Source: Chlamydiales bacterium (GTDB taxonomy: Bacteria > Chlamydiota > Chlamydiia > Chlamydiales > JARBTQ01). From it: 54,417 nt of DNA. Location: positions 1 to 54,417 of the forward strand of contig JARBTQ010000016.1 in NCBI GenBank assembly GCA_029240075.1. The letters run 5' to 3'. Under the pieces are notes generated by a model, which searched no databases, had not been told where the DNA came from, and saw only the letters and a list, made by a program, of their open reading frames with translations. Numbering within the stretch: position 1 is the first letter of the stretch; each line of letters opens with the position of its first letter. Below are positions 9,478 to 18,084 of this stretch, one piece after another. Both the position numbers and the translations under genes were made by a program.

Positions 9478-10638
9478 TTATTCTTGTTTCTGAATCGAGT
9501 CCTCTATTTTACTTTTATAAGTACTATCTTTGATATGTTGTAAAAGCTCTTTTGCTAAATTAACATTTCCTTGCTGTATTGCAAACTCAGCAAGACTTAC
9601 GAAAACAGAATCCGTAAATAAATCTAATGTAAACAATTGAGAAGATTGCTTTGCAAACTTTTGAGTTATTTCGAAAATATTTTCTATAGGTATAGGCACT
9701 AAACCTGTTAAGTAGTCTAGAATTTCTCCCAAGGTTTTCTTCTTTAATTGTTCATTATCTGGGATAGAAGCTATATAGTCTAAGGCTGCTCTAGTACATC
9801 CATCAAGATACAAACTTGCAATAGAGAGTGCTATTTGAGGAACCCTACCCTGAGTGCTTGGGATTTTTTTTGCATCTTCTATATGATTATAAAATATTGC
9901 TAATCGTATAGTTTCTTCTAATTCAGAGGATAAATTTTGATCTTTAATTTTTATATATAAATTCCTTAAATCTGAAGTATTTAACTCCTTTAGCATATCT
10001 GCTAAGATCCGCTTAGCTGAATTAAGACCATTTGATCCATCTTTTGTATCCTCAGCGATTTTAGAAGCTATTTGCCCAATGGTTTTTTTAATAAAATCTA
10101 CATGATTTGAATATTTAGAAGAGTCCAAATTATTTTCTAAAAATTTAATGAAATCTTTATAAAGCTGAGCCTGTTTGATAACGTCAAGCAAGTCATCTGC
10201 AAGAGGCGTATTATTAGCCATCTCTTTTAACTTACTTAAATCTTCTTCTTTAATAGATACTAACAGTAGACCAAGAGTGGGCTTGACATGGGCAAAAGAT
10301 TGTTTGACCTCTATTAGATTAACTGATCCTAAGATGGTTCTATTTAAAAGAACATCTTTGATCGCTTTAATCTGCTCCCCGTACTGTGGCCAATCTAAAT
10401 TTTTGTTAAAAAAATTGCTAAGTTCCTGCGAATATTGAGTAAATTGAGCTTTTTTAGCCTCAATAGTTAATTTATTCCAAGATTTACTTACGGTAGATGC
10501 TGCTTTTGTACTATTTTCATCTAAATGTTTAAAAATTTCTTTAATCATATCTTGGTTTAATGTTTTACCAATTAAACTTGTGTCTATTGGCGCGGCACTA
10601 TGCTCTGATCTTTTATGACGATTATCTATCGAGTCCAT
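9478..10638 (-). CDS. F-box-like protein
   Basis: The product is 386 residues from the ATG at 10638. That start is chosen because GAGGGGAAG lies directly upstream, whereas the ATG four codons earlier has no such site. An F-box-like segment spans about residues 20-60 (LNQDMIKEIFKHLDENST, then VSKSWNKLT), followed by a long helical region with loosely repeated hydrophobic helices and no recognisable substrate-binding repeat. It is a candidate secreted adaptor for host SCF ligases. A 650-base degraded gap separates it from the divergent F-box/ankyrin gene. Confidence 0.65.
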   Translation of the reverse strand: MDSIDNRHKRSEHSAAPIDTSLIGKTLNQDMIKEIFKHLDENSTKAASTVSKSWNKLTIEAKKAQFTQYSQELSNFFNKNLDWPQYGEQIKAIKDVLLNRTILGSVNLIEVKQSFAHVKPTLGLLLVSIKEEDLSKLKEMANNTPLADDLLDVIKQAQLYKDFIKFLENNLDSSKYSNHVDFIKKTIGQIASKIAEDTKDGSNGLNSAKRILADMLKELNTSDLRNLYIKIKDQNLSSELEETIRLAIFYNHIEDAKKIPSTQGRVPQIALSIASLYLDGCTRAALDYIASIPDNEQLKKKTLGEILDYLTGLVPIPIENIFEITQKFAKQSSQLFTLDLFTDSVFVSLAEFAIQQGNVNLAKELLQHIKDSTYKSKIEDSIQKQE

Positions 10639-10650
10639 ACTTCCCCTCAT

Positions 10651-11305
10651 AAAAATTAATAATTTTTTATTAATTTAGAGGAAGAATTTAAATTTAAAAT
10701 TAATTTAACTAAATTATCAAATAAAATTGTTCAATAAAAGACACTATGCACGTAATTTACAATTAAAATATTTTATGTTTTTTTTGATTTTAACTTATTT
10801 TTATGTAGCAATTAATTTAATAAACCTTTGTTTCTAACGTTTGGACTTAGAATAAGATAAAACAAATGGCAACTACACCCCCTCACATTGAAGGCAACCG
10901 CTTCCATCGAACAGAGCCTCGTCAAAATTCTCTTTGTAGATAAGCATAGCACCTCTTTATCATTTGTCTGATATAGCCCCCTGTATAAGAATTCGCAAAG
11001 CAACTTCTAGTACCTCCACTTCTTAGCCTTCCTTCAACCCGCGATGTGCTTGATTTAACTTCTGTGTATCAGTAGGTTTCATTGTTAGTTATAGTCCTTG
11101 TATTAACAAAATTTTGTATTACAGCTGTTTGGTCCTAAGTGAAATTCAAAGGATTATATTTAGGGCTAAGACATAATCCCCCTCTTAGATACCATCCATT
11201 AAGTGATTTCATATAGATAAAGGGCTGCTTTTTTCTATTCATTTATCACCAAAACTGAAATAATCACGACCAATATTTCTTAATCTATAATCAAAATCAA
11301 TAGCT
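10651..11305. other. Long gap between divergent F-box genes, mostly degraded sequence
   Basis: The first 150 bases upstream of the minus-strand gene are extremely AT-rich and probably contain its promoter. The middle (about 10812-11060) is less AT-rich and has a 63-codon minus-strand frame broken by stops in all frames when extended. It looks like a relic of a lost gene, but I cannot assign a family. No tRNA or inverted-repeat ends are seen. Confidence 0.5.
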
Positions 11306-13192
11306 ATGACTCAATTATTTCATATAACAACTTCCACAAATGGAGAGAATGTCCCCTCTTTTAATAACAAGGATACATCCTTCCGTCATATCGATTATTT
11401 TCATAAAGATTTAATCAAAGAGGTATTTTCCCACCTTGATCGCACAAGTAAAGTATCTGCGACACTAGTCAATCGTCATTGGCATCAGCATGGCATTGCT
11501 TTTGTCAAAGATGAAGAATCTACCAAATTAAAAGCTTTTACAGTGATTTTTTTAAATATACTAAAACAAGATAAGTATGCTGTACAAATAAGCCTTATCA
11601 AAGAGTGTCTGTCAAAAAAGATAGATCTCTTTTCAGGATTAGATTCAGCTGCAATTAAGGAGCTCTTTCTAGAAATAAAAAGTCATTTAGTACAAATATT
11701 GACTACAATGGAACAAGAAGACTACCTTGTCTTAGAGAAGACTCTACAACCTATCCAAATACCTCTATATTTTAACAATCTTTTCAGTTTAGCTCAGTAC
11801 ATTCTTGAAAGGATAGCTTCAACTCAAAACAGTTTTTTTTCAAAATTCCATAATCTTGTAAATCTTCTAAAAAAACCTTTCGAAAAAGAATTAAGATTAG
11901 AAGATTGCCCTATCTATATAGATTCTATATTCCATGAAATTCAAACAGACATCGATACACTGGTCGACAACAATAAAAAAGATGATGCTTTCGTATCTGT
12001 AGTCTACACTATTATTCGCACCAGTAATTTTAATCTTATGTTGAGAGCGATAAAGCTTATTAGCTATATTATAGACAAAGAGGAGAGAAGACCTGCTTTT
12101 TTGGGTTTTTTTGAAAGTTTCGCTTCCAAAAAAGACTACCTAGATAGAGTCATAGAGGGAATCAATACCATTGAGAACGAGACGGTAAGAGATGAAGCTC
12201 TCTACCAACTTGCTTATCAGCTTTTCAGATCTCATGATATAGATAAAGGGATGGAAGTTATTAGAGGCATTCGTTCTGAAGAGACCTGTATTTTAACTCT
12301 GACCCCACATATCTATAGTAACATAGAAATCCTAAATAGACCGCTTAAGACAGGAGACACACTTTTACATCTAGCTGTAAAGCGCAATGATCATGTTTTA
12401 AATCTCGATAAATTGTGTTTGTCTTTGTATAAAGTTAATTTAGAGGTTAGAGACAAGAAGGGGCGCACCCCTTTATACCTAGCAGCTGTTGAAGTTGGGA
12501 ACCCTAGTATAGTGCAAAACCTTATTCGCCATGAAGCTAACCTAGCTACCGAAGACTACAATGGGCAGCCTTTATTAGATGCAATCATTTATAGCAGTCA
12601 ACACTCAAATAGGAAAGAGGTCTTCGATATAGTTAAAACAAATTTATCTGTAGTCAATGCAGAGTTGCATAATCAGGAGGATGTACGTGCAGCCGCATGG
12701 GAAGCACTTAAAAGGGATGATATGAAAAATTTCTTCCAGCAAATCAATAGGGGGTACTGGCTAATAAGAGACAGGGAGCATCTCTTACCATTTGTAATTG
12801 AGCATAAATGTAGGGAAGCTATCAAAGTATTAACTTATTGGTTTGCTAGAGAGGTTTGCAACAATGACTCTTTATACAAGTCTTTAGATATAGCTTTAAA
12901 ACAAAAAAATGTTCCTCTTTTGAACCTCCTATGGTGGCTGATATCTACTAAGCATCTGAAGCCTGAGCAACACACAGCATGCCATTTTCAATTAGTGCAA
13001 TCTATTGAAAATGGTTCTTTAGGGGAAGTTATCAGCGCTATTGTATATGGTTATAGTTTCTTGCAACATGACGACAAAGGGGAACAATACCTTGAACTAG
13101 CGAAAAAATTACAACAAAAAGAATTAATACCAAATTTAGAGCTTTTAGTCCGATCTGCAAGACTTAGAGATTTATCTCGTCCAAAAATCTAA
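11306..13192 (+). CDS. F-box protein with ankyrin repeats
   Basis: The product is 628 residues. An F-box lies around residues 28-66 (DYFHKDLIKEVFSHLDR, then LVNRHWHQHG). A long helical middle follows, and ankyrin repeats span about residues 348-430 (GDTLLHLAVKRND, DKKGRTPLYLAAVEVGNP, ATEDYNGQPLLDAI). Combining F-box and ankyrin modules is characteristic of bacterial effectors that bring host or bacterial targets to an SCF ubiquitin ligase, with ankyrins as the target-binding part. No signal peptide is seen, which fits type III secretion. There is no clear Shine-Dalgarno sequence before the ATG. Confidence 0.75.
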   Translation: MTQLFHITTSTNGENVPSFNNKDTSFRHIDYFHKDLIKEVFSHLDRTSKVSATLVNRHWHQHGIAFVKDEESTKLKAFTVIFLNILKQDKYAVQISLIKECLSKKIDLFSGLDSAAIKELFLEIKSHLVQILTTMEQEDYLVLEKTLQPIQIPLYFNNLFSLAQYILERIASTQNSFFSKFHNLVNLLKKPFEKELRLEDCPIYIDSIFHEIQTDIDTLVDNNKKDDAFVSVVYTIIRTSNFNLMLRAIKLISYIIDKEERRPAFLGFFESFASKKDYLDRVIEGINTIENETVRDEALYQLAYQLFRSHDIDKGMEVIRGIRSEETCILTLTPHIYSNIEILNRPLKTGDTLLHLAVKRNDHVLNLDKLCLSLYKVNLEVRDKKGRTPLYLAAVEVGNPSIVQNLIRHEANLATEDYNGQPLLDAIIYSSQHSNRKEVFDIVKTNLSVVNAELHNQEDVRAAAWEALKRDDMKNFFQQINRGYWLIRDREHLLPFVIEHKCREAIKVLTYWFAREVCNNDSLYKSLDIALKQKNVPLLNLLWWLISTKHLKPEQHTACHFQLVQSIENGSLGEVISAIVYGYSFLQHDDKGEQYLELAKKLQQKELIPNLELLVRSARLRDLSRPKI

Positions 13193-13293
13193 TCCTAGGA
13201 TCTAAAATCTATTTAAATTATTCAATACTAATAATATATAAAAAACTTAATCTATTTTGTGGTAGATCTAGGAAATGAATCGCTCTCAAAACG

Positions 13294-13329
13294 TAGACCT
13301 CTTTCGAAATCGGTTTCGAAAGAGGCTTA
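13294..13329. repeat. Dispersed intergenic palindrome, copy 2 (perfect hairpin)
   Basis: CCTCTTTCGAAA at 13298-13309, loop TCGG, then TTTCGAAAGAGG at 13314-13325: a perfect 12-bp stem flanked by TAGA and CTTA. It is the cleanest copy of the family and defines its consensus. It sits about 100 bases after the F-box/ankyrin gene. Confidence 0.7.
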
Positions 13330-13474
13330 TTTAAATGACTGTTAAAGCAAAAGCATCATAAGGAATAAAATTGGTACTTCCCCAAGAAAGTTCTTGATAA
13401 GATAGAACTTTAGTGCCAATAATGGTCTATAAGCTTCCAAAAACGCATTATGATTATGAGACTTGCTCCTGTAT

Positions 13475-14461
13475 ATGCATTATAGACGCCCAAAAAATTC
13501 ATTCTATTTTTTTTCCAAAAGTATTCTAATAGTAATAGCCGGACTATTTACACTAACGAGTTGTGTGAAAAACGTAGGTCATATCGAACCTCAGTTTACA
13601 GCAAAGCTTCCCCCTGCAAAAGAGCAAGAGGTCAATAATCCCTTTGCGCCCTTGTCTGTAGGAGAACTAACTCAAGATTGGGCGCGCGAATATAAAATAG
13701 CCTGCTTTTTTGCTAAGGAGCATGACTTTTATCGAGCTATTACAGGGTTTAAACGAGCCTCTATTCTCATCCCTACACATGTTCAGGGGCGTCATTTAGA
13801 GATTCAGTACCAGATTATTCTATGCTATTATCAAGCTCAAAAGTATTTGGATGCCGTTTATTCTTTTGAAAAAAGTGATTTAAAGGATGTAGGCCCTTCT
13901 TTCCCTGCTTTCAATGATATGATTACCATTCTATACGATAGCTACTTACAAATCGGAGAAACAGAAAAAGGGCAAAAACTTCTAGCCTTTGTACAGCAAC
14001 ATGCTCCTGATATGGGTAAAGAACTTCTTCTAGGATCAGCAATCCAACAGGCTAATTTTCAGCAGTTAGATAGTTTAGCACAAGATCTGAAAAATAAAGA
14101 GCTTCTATCCCCTCTCTTGAATGATTACCCAAAACAGCGCAAATCCCCTCGTAAAGCCCAATTGTTAAATGCTCTATTACCTGGCTCAGGTTACCTCTAC
14201 TTAGGCCAAAAACAATCTGCTGCTACTGCGTTTTTCTTGAATAGTGCATTTATTGCAGCAGCTTACCATTTTCTTAGCAGAGGTCATACAGCTGCTGGTA
14301 TCATAACTACGAGTTTTGAATTAGGGTGGTATATCGGAGGGATTAATGGAGCAGGCCTAGCCGCTAAAGAGCATAATGAACGGCTTTATGAAAAACATGG
14401 CTACAAAATCCTTAAGGATGAAAAAGTCTTTCCTTTATTTATGCTACAATTCCGATTTTAA
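13475..14461 (+). CDS. Probable lipoprotein with TPR-like middle and C-terminal membrane hairpin
   Basis: The product is 328 residues from the ATG at 13475; a TTG four codons earlier is less likely. The N-terminus has basic residues, a hydrophobic stretch and the lipobox LTSC with Cys30, pointing to a lipid-anchored envelope protein. Residues about 65-215 are helical with TPR-like spacing (ACFFAKEHDFYRAITGFKRA). The C-terminal 100 residues have NALLPGSGYLYLGQKQSA and two short hydrophobic segments, a pattern shared by small DUF5683-like membrane domains. It ends 27 bases before yidD, so the pair is probably one operon and may work together in membrane-protein biogenesis. The exact role is unknown. 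Confidence 0.7.
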   Translation: MHYRRPKNSFYFFSKSILIVIAGLFTLTSCVKNVGHIEPQFTAKLPPAKEQEVNNPFAPLSVGELTQDWAREYKIACFFAKEHDFYRAITGFKRASILIPTHVQGRHLEIQYQIILCYYQAQKYLDAVYSFEKSDLKDVGPSFPAFNDMITILYDSYLQIGETEKGQKLLAFVQQHAPDMGKELLLGSAIQQANFQQLDSLAQDLKNKELLSPLLNDYPKQRKSPRKAQLLNALLPGSGYLYLGQKQSAATAFFLNSAFIAAAYHFLSRGHTAAGIITTSFELGWYIGGINGAGLAAKEHNERLYEKHGYKILKDEKVFPLFMLQFRF

Positions 14462-14488
14462 AGAGAACAAATAGGAAAGATCGCCAAT

Positions 14489-14911
14489 ATGAAGATAAAA
14501 TCTAGCCTATTTATTTTGTACTATCTAATTCTCCTTTGCAATTCATCTTTCCTTACGGCTGAAGAGCCTTGGGGACAAGATGGATCCTTAGCTGCAAAAT
14601 ACTCAGAGCTGCCTATTATAAAGCAAAAAGCTGCCACGAGAAAAGTGATCAGAGCACAAAGATCTACTCTAGGTAAAGTCTTTCAATTGCTGATTCGCTT
14701 CCATCAGAGAGTCCTCTCCCCTGTTGATGGTCCACGTAGCCATTTTTACCCCTGTAGTTCGCAGTATATGTATCAGGCAATCAATAAATATGGCGCCTTA
14801 GAAGGATTTACTCGTGGGTGTGATCGGCTGTTGAGGGAAAATGATGATCCTTGGATGTATCGAACAATCGCTATTCGAGGCGAAAAAATCAAATATGATC
14901 CAGTACCATAG
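14489..14911 (+). CDS. yidD: YidD family membrane protein insertion factor
   Basis: The product is 140 residues, longer than the usual 70-90 because of an N-terminal hydrophobic leader (FILYYLILLCNSSFLTA), probably a signal sequence. Residues about 65-125 contain the YidD core: FQLLIRFHQRVLSPVDGP, the YPCSSQYMYQAINKYG block, and GFTRGCDRLLREN followed by DPW. YidD proteins assist YidC-mediated insertion of inner-membrane proteins. GGAAAG precedes the ATG. It follows the lipoprotein gene closely on the same strand. Confidence 0.85.
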   Translation: MKIKSSLFILYYLILLCNSSFLTAEEPWGQDGSLAAKYSELPIIKQKAATRKVIRAQRSTLGKVFQLLIRFHQRVLSPVDGPRSHFYPCSSQYMYQAINKYGALEGFTRGCDRLLRENDDPWMYRTIAIRGEKIKYDPVP

Positions 14912-14922
14912 CTTAAAATAAG

Positions 14923-15000
14923 GATTGAGCCCCTTTTAAACCCTTACTATTGGCCGCTATCTAGAGTGGTGTGAGATAGGTTCTAAAAGAGGCCCCTTAT
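14923..15000. repeat. Dispersed palindrome, copy 3, with a central insert; possible terminator
   Basis: ATTGAGCCCCTTTTAAACCC at the left pairs imperfectly with GGTTCTAAAAGAGGCCCCTTA at the right, around a 38-base centre. Both arms match the repeat family. It fills the whole space between the convergent yidD and 15002-15724 genes, so it may terminate both. Confidence 0.5.
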
Positions 15001-15001
15001 C

Positions 15002-15724
15002 TTAATTTAGATACAAATTACGCCCCGAATCAATCACCCTCAACTTGGCTCTTTTCCATTTATCTTTTACTTGCAGCCAGAAAGGAAAGTAGTCAGGAAC
15101 TAAAGGATTATTTTTAGCCATATAAAGTTCCACTTCCTTACCTGCTAAATCAGATTCATCCAAATCCCATTTAGCATGCCACACATCAAATTCTACGTTT
15201 TGAATTAACCTTCCATCTACCCTTACCCCTGGGTTCCAAAGAGGGCGAGTATCTATTTCGTCAACTCCCGGCATAGGCCCGCTTTTAAGACGCTTATCGT
15301 TAGACACTACTTGAAAACGTAAATTCACTAGTTTGGGCAATATCGCATCAAATGAAGAGATATCTATTTTCCTCTTTTCCGACAAAGAGTAGGCTTCTTC
15401 TATTAATCCAGATTGAAAGTTAAAATTATATGTTACCCATGAAACATTCCTAGGAGCCTTTGACTGGTACCATTTTCTCCATGAATGCCCCTCTTTAATC
15501 ATGTGTATAGGAACAGAAATTTCCTCTAATAATAGGTGAGAAGTTGCAACCTCTAAAATGTGAAAAAAGGTATAAAGCTTTTGATATTCAATAACTACAT
15601 AATCTCCATTTTGAGCGCAGCCAAATCGATCTTTCAGGGAAAAATTTTCTTTTGCCTCTACTCCTGCCATATTAATTCCTAGGAGCATAAGGAGAATAAG
15701 TAGCCTTGGGAATAAAGTACACAT
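15002..15724 (-). CDS. Secreted protein of unknown function
   Basis: The product is 240 residues. The first 25 (RLLILLMLLGINMAGVEA) form a clear signal peptide with an AxA-like cleavage site, so the protein is exported to the periplasm or outer membrane. The mature part has many tryptophan and tyrosine residues and alternating hydrophobic patterns suggestive of beta structure (YVVIEYQKLYTFFHILEV; SWVTYNFNFQSGLIEEAY). I do not recognise a family. It lies downstream of ybaB on the same strand with a hairpin between them, so it may have its own promoter. Confidence 0.7.
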   Translation of the reverse strand: MCTLFPRLLILLMLLGINMAGVEAKENFSLKDRFGCAQNGDYVVIEYQKLYTFFHILEVATSHLLLEEISVPIHMIKEGHSWRKWYQSKAPRNVSWVTYNFNFQSGLIEEAYSLSEKRKIDISSFDAILPKLVNLRFQVVSNDKRLKSGPMPGVDEIDTRPLWNPGVRVDGRLIQNVEFDVWHAKWDLDESDLAGKEVELYMAKNNPLVPDYFPFWLQVKDKWKRAKLRVIDSGRNLYLN

Positions 15725-15760
15725 TAGATCTCTTATATATTTTTTTATGGTTGCTCTGCT

Positions 15761-15792
15761 AGGCCATGCAAAAAGAGTTTTGCAAAAGGCCT
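15761..15792 (-). terminator. Hairpin after ybaB
   Basis: AGGCC plus TGCAAAA at 15761-15773 pairs with TTTTGCA plus AGGCCT at 15778-15792. It lies 26 bases past the ybaB stop on the minus strand. There is no strong T run beyond it, so terminator activity is uncertain. Confidence 0.4.
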
Positions 15793-15817
15793 ATTTTATC
15801 TTTCGCTTACTTAGATT

Positions 15818-16129
15818 TTAAATACCAAAAAGCCCACCTAAGTTACCCATATTAGGTAATTGAGATGAAGTTTGTTCTTTTAATTTATTATTAGCATCTT
15901 GAAAAGCTACTTTAATGAGATCTTCTAAACCTTCTACATCTTGAGGGTCAACGCACTCTGGCTTGATCTTTATAGAAATCAATTCACTCTCGCCATTGAG
16001 GGTAACAGAGACTAGTTGGTTGGCGGCTGTCCCTGTAACTTGTGTCGTCTTTAGATCATCTTGCATTTTTGCAAACTGATCTTGTAGCTCTCTCATTTGC
16101 TTTTTCTGTTTGGCAAAACCTTTACCCAT
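15818..16129 (-). CDS. ybaB: YbaB/EbfC family nucleoid-associated protein
   Basis: The product is 103 residues, the family length. It has the typical layout: a Lys/Gln-rich N-terminal helix (FAKQKKQMRELQDQFAKMQ), the central beta sheet with VTLNGESELISIKI, and a C-terminal helix (EDLIKVAFQDANNKLKEQ) with a glycine-rich tail. YbaB dimers bind DNA with little sequence preference. AAGGAAG lies a few bases before the ATG. It follows dnaX by 28 bases on the same strand; the dnaX-ybaB pairing is common in bacteria. Confidence 0.92.
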   Translation of the reverse strand: MGKGFAKQKKQMRELQDQFAKMQDDLKTTQVTGTAANQLVSVTLNGESELISIKIKPECVDPQDVEGLEDLIKVAFQDANNKLKEQTSSQLPNMGNLGGLFGI

Positions 16130-16157
16130 AAGTAAATCTTCCTTTATTTTTTGAAAT

Positions 16158-17708
16158 TTAAATTGTCTTTCTACCCTTTTTCAAAGTCCCTTCTAATTCT
16201 ACCGCTGCAAATTGCATTAAAGTATCGTAATGACTTTGTTTTTGAACAAAATCTTTTTTATTTACAGGGGGTGCAGGAGGCTCAATTTTCTGAGGCTCCA
16301 CTTTGTCCGTTGGCTCTAAGGGCAATTGAGAATCCCCTTGCTCAGTTGACATCCTCTCTGGCGCATTAGAAGTTTCTATTTTATTATGTAGCTGTTCTAA
16401 CAAATCCTTAACGACTTCAGTCTGAAGCCCCGTAATAGAAGGCTCTACTTCAGAAATAACAGAAATCTTTGCCTCTGTTTCCTTATTTTGTATTGCTGGC
16501 TTGTCTACAGAATTGGTAACTTCAGGTATTTGCCTTTTTTCCACAGATCCTTGTGCTACCAGTTGATTTTCCAATGCAATCAACCTTTGGACAAGTACTT
16601 CTACAGATAGACGATGCTTACTGCGGATCAATTGTAATAAAATAGCTTCCAAAGCGATCTGTTTCGAAGGGGCAAATCGGAACTTTTGTTGTGCTTCGAG
16701 TAAAGATTCTAATAGATAAAGGCATTGCTCTTGTCTATATTTCCTTGCAGAACTTAAATATTGCTCTGCATGAGAAAAAGTAAGGTTTAGACTTTTATTT
16801 TGCTCCCCTTTAACTTTAATATATGCAATTAAGCGAATATGCTCGATAAGGCCATCTAAAAAGTAATTAAGGTCTTTTCCTTCAGCAAAAACTTGTCCTG
16901 CAATCTCAAAAGCAACTTTGAGGTCCCCTGCATCCATGGCTTCATCTAGCCTAAAAAACCATTCCCGAGGAGGAATTCCTAAAATAGTTCTTACATCAGC
17001 AGCTTTAATAGAACCTTCACTAAAGGCTACAATTTGGTCAAATAAAGATTCTGCATCACGCAAAGCGCCCTCAGCAGAAGTAGCTATGAGTTCTAGAGCT
17101 TCTAACTCTATTTCTACTTTTAGTTCTTTAGATATCATCTGTAGTTTTTTAACAATTATGGGTGGCGCAATTCGGCTTAATTCAAACCGTTGGCAACGAC
17201 TCAAAATCGTAGGTAAAACTTTATGTAACTCTGTTGTTGCAAAAAAGAACTTAGCTTTAGGGGGAGGTTCCTCTAAAGTTTTAAGGAGGGCATTGAAAGC
17301 CTCCTTAGTTAACATATGAACTTCGTCGATAATATATATTTTATATTTTCCAGAGCTTGCTGCATAGCCAATAGTCTCGCTAATTCTGCGAATATCTTCA
17401 ATCCCCCGATTAGAAGCACCATCAATTTCAATTACGTCAAGCGATTGCCCTTGCATGATCTCTTTACATGAGGGGCAGTTATTGCAGGGTTCTAAATCAG
17501 CATCCAATTGAAGACAATTACACGCCTTAGCCAGCAATCTGGCTAAAGTTGTTTTGCCAGAGCCTCGCGGTCCTGAAAATAAATACGCTTGAGCTAAGCG
17601 ATCATGCTTAAGAGCGTTTTTCAATGTCTTTACGATAGAGTCCTGTCCTAAAACATTACTAAAACATTGCGGCCGAAATTTTCTTGCAACTACTAAATAA
17701 TCTGTCAT
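16158..17708 (-). CDS. dnaX: DNA polymerase III subunit gamma/tau
   Basis: The product is 516 residues from the ATG at 17708. That start is chosen because it gives the family start TDYLVVARKFRP and has AGAAGGG just upstream; a TTG nine codons earlier is also open. It is the clamp-loader ATPase of the replisome. Visible features are Walker A (GPRGSGKTTLARLLAKAC), four zinc cysteines (CNCLQ...CNNCPSC), Walker B/DEVH (IYIIDEVHML) and the SRC motif (LSRCQRFEL). The C-terminal 130 residues are acidic, proline/glutamine-rich and probably disordered. I see no obvious slippery run that would generate a separate gamma form. Confidence 0.95.
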   Translation of the reverse strand: MTDYLVVARKFRPQCFSNVLGQDSIVKTLKNALKHDRLAQAYLFSGPRGSGKTTLARLLAKACNCLQLDADLEPCNNCPSCKEIMQGQSLDVIEIDGASNRGIEDIRRISETIGYAASSGKYKIYIIDEVHMLTKEAFNALLKTLEEPPPKAKFFFATTELHKVLPTILSRCQRFELSRIAPPIIVKKLQMISKELKVEIELEALELIATSAEGALRDAESLFDQIVAFSEGSIKAADVRTILGIPPREWFFRLDEAMDAGDLKVAFEIAGQVFAEGKDLNYFLDGLIEHIRLIAYIKVKGEQNKSLNLTFSHAEQYLSSARKYRQEQCLYLLESLLEAQQKFRFAPSKQIALEAILLQLIRSKHRLSVEVLVQRLIALENQLVAQGSVEKRQIPEVTNSVDKPAIQNKETEAKISVISEVEPSITGLQTEVVKDLLEQLHNKIETSNAPERMSTEQGDSQLPLEPTDKVEPQKIEPPAPPVNKKDFVQKQSHYDTLMQFAAVELEGTLKKGRKTI

Positions 17709-17785
17709 ATCCCTTCTTATCTTCCAGAACACCAAAGGAATATTCTACCTTGAAATTAAGGGAAAGTCAACAGAGCTGATGAAAA

Positions 17786-17875
17786 ATGGCTCAGCAGAAA
17801 CCTATTTGGTTAATTATTATTTTTGGGATACCACTATTGTCTGGAAGTCTTTTAATTTTCTATCTTACACTCTAG
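17786..17875 (+). CDS. Possible 29-residue membrane peptide
   Basis: A short frame starts at the ATG at 17786. It begins MAQQKPIWLIIIFGIPLL and continues hydrophobic to the stop at 17873-17875, so nearly the whole peptide could form one membrane span. It lies in the 376-base gap upstream of dnaX on the opposite strand. The ribosome binding site is poor and the length gives little statistical support, so this could be chance. Confidence 0.25.
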   Translation: MAQQKPIWLIIIFGIPLLSGSLLIFYLTL

Positions 17876-17958
17876 TAGTCAGCTCTTTTTGATTTCTTTT
17901 TACCACAAATTTTAATTAACAAATTGGATGGAGTTTACAGAAAAGCTCTTATATTGAA

Positions 17959-18030
17959 TTGAGCCTCTTTTGAATCTTTACTTTTCGGCAACTCGATAGA
18001 CCTCTGCAAAATCCTTTTCACAGAGATCCA
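17959..18030. repeat. Dispersed intergenic palindrome, copy 4
   Basis: TTGAGCCTCTTTTGAATCTT at the left, then CGATAGACCTCTGCAAAA and CACAGAGATCC. It closely resembles the copy at 39623-39690, sharing the central CGATAGA(C/T)CTCTGCAAAA. It sits between dnaX and the end of the gene at 18085. Confidence 0.6.
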
Positions 18031-18084
18031 TTAAGGTAGCTATAGAAATAATTTGGCAAGAGATCCAATGAGCAAGGACAGTGA

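Noticed and set aside
10812-11003. 63-codon minus-strand frame as a gene
   Set aside because: No ribosome binding site, cysteine-rich without pattern, and surrounded by stops; better read as degraded sequence.
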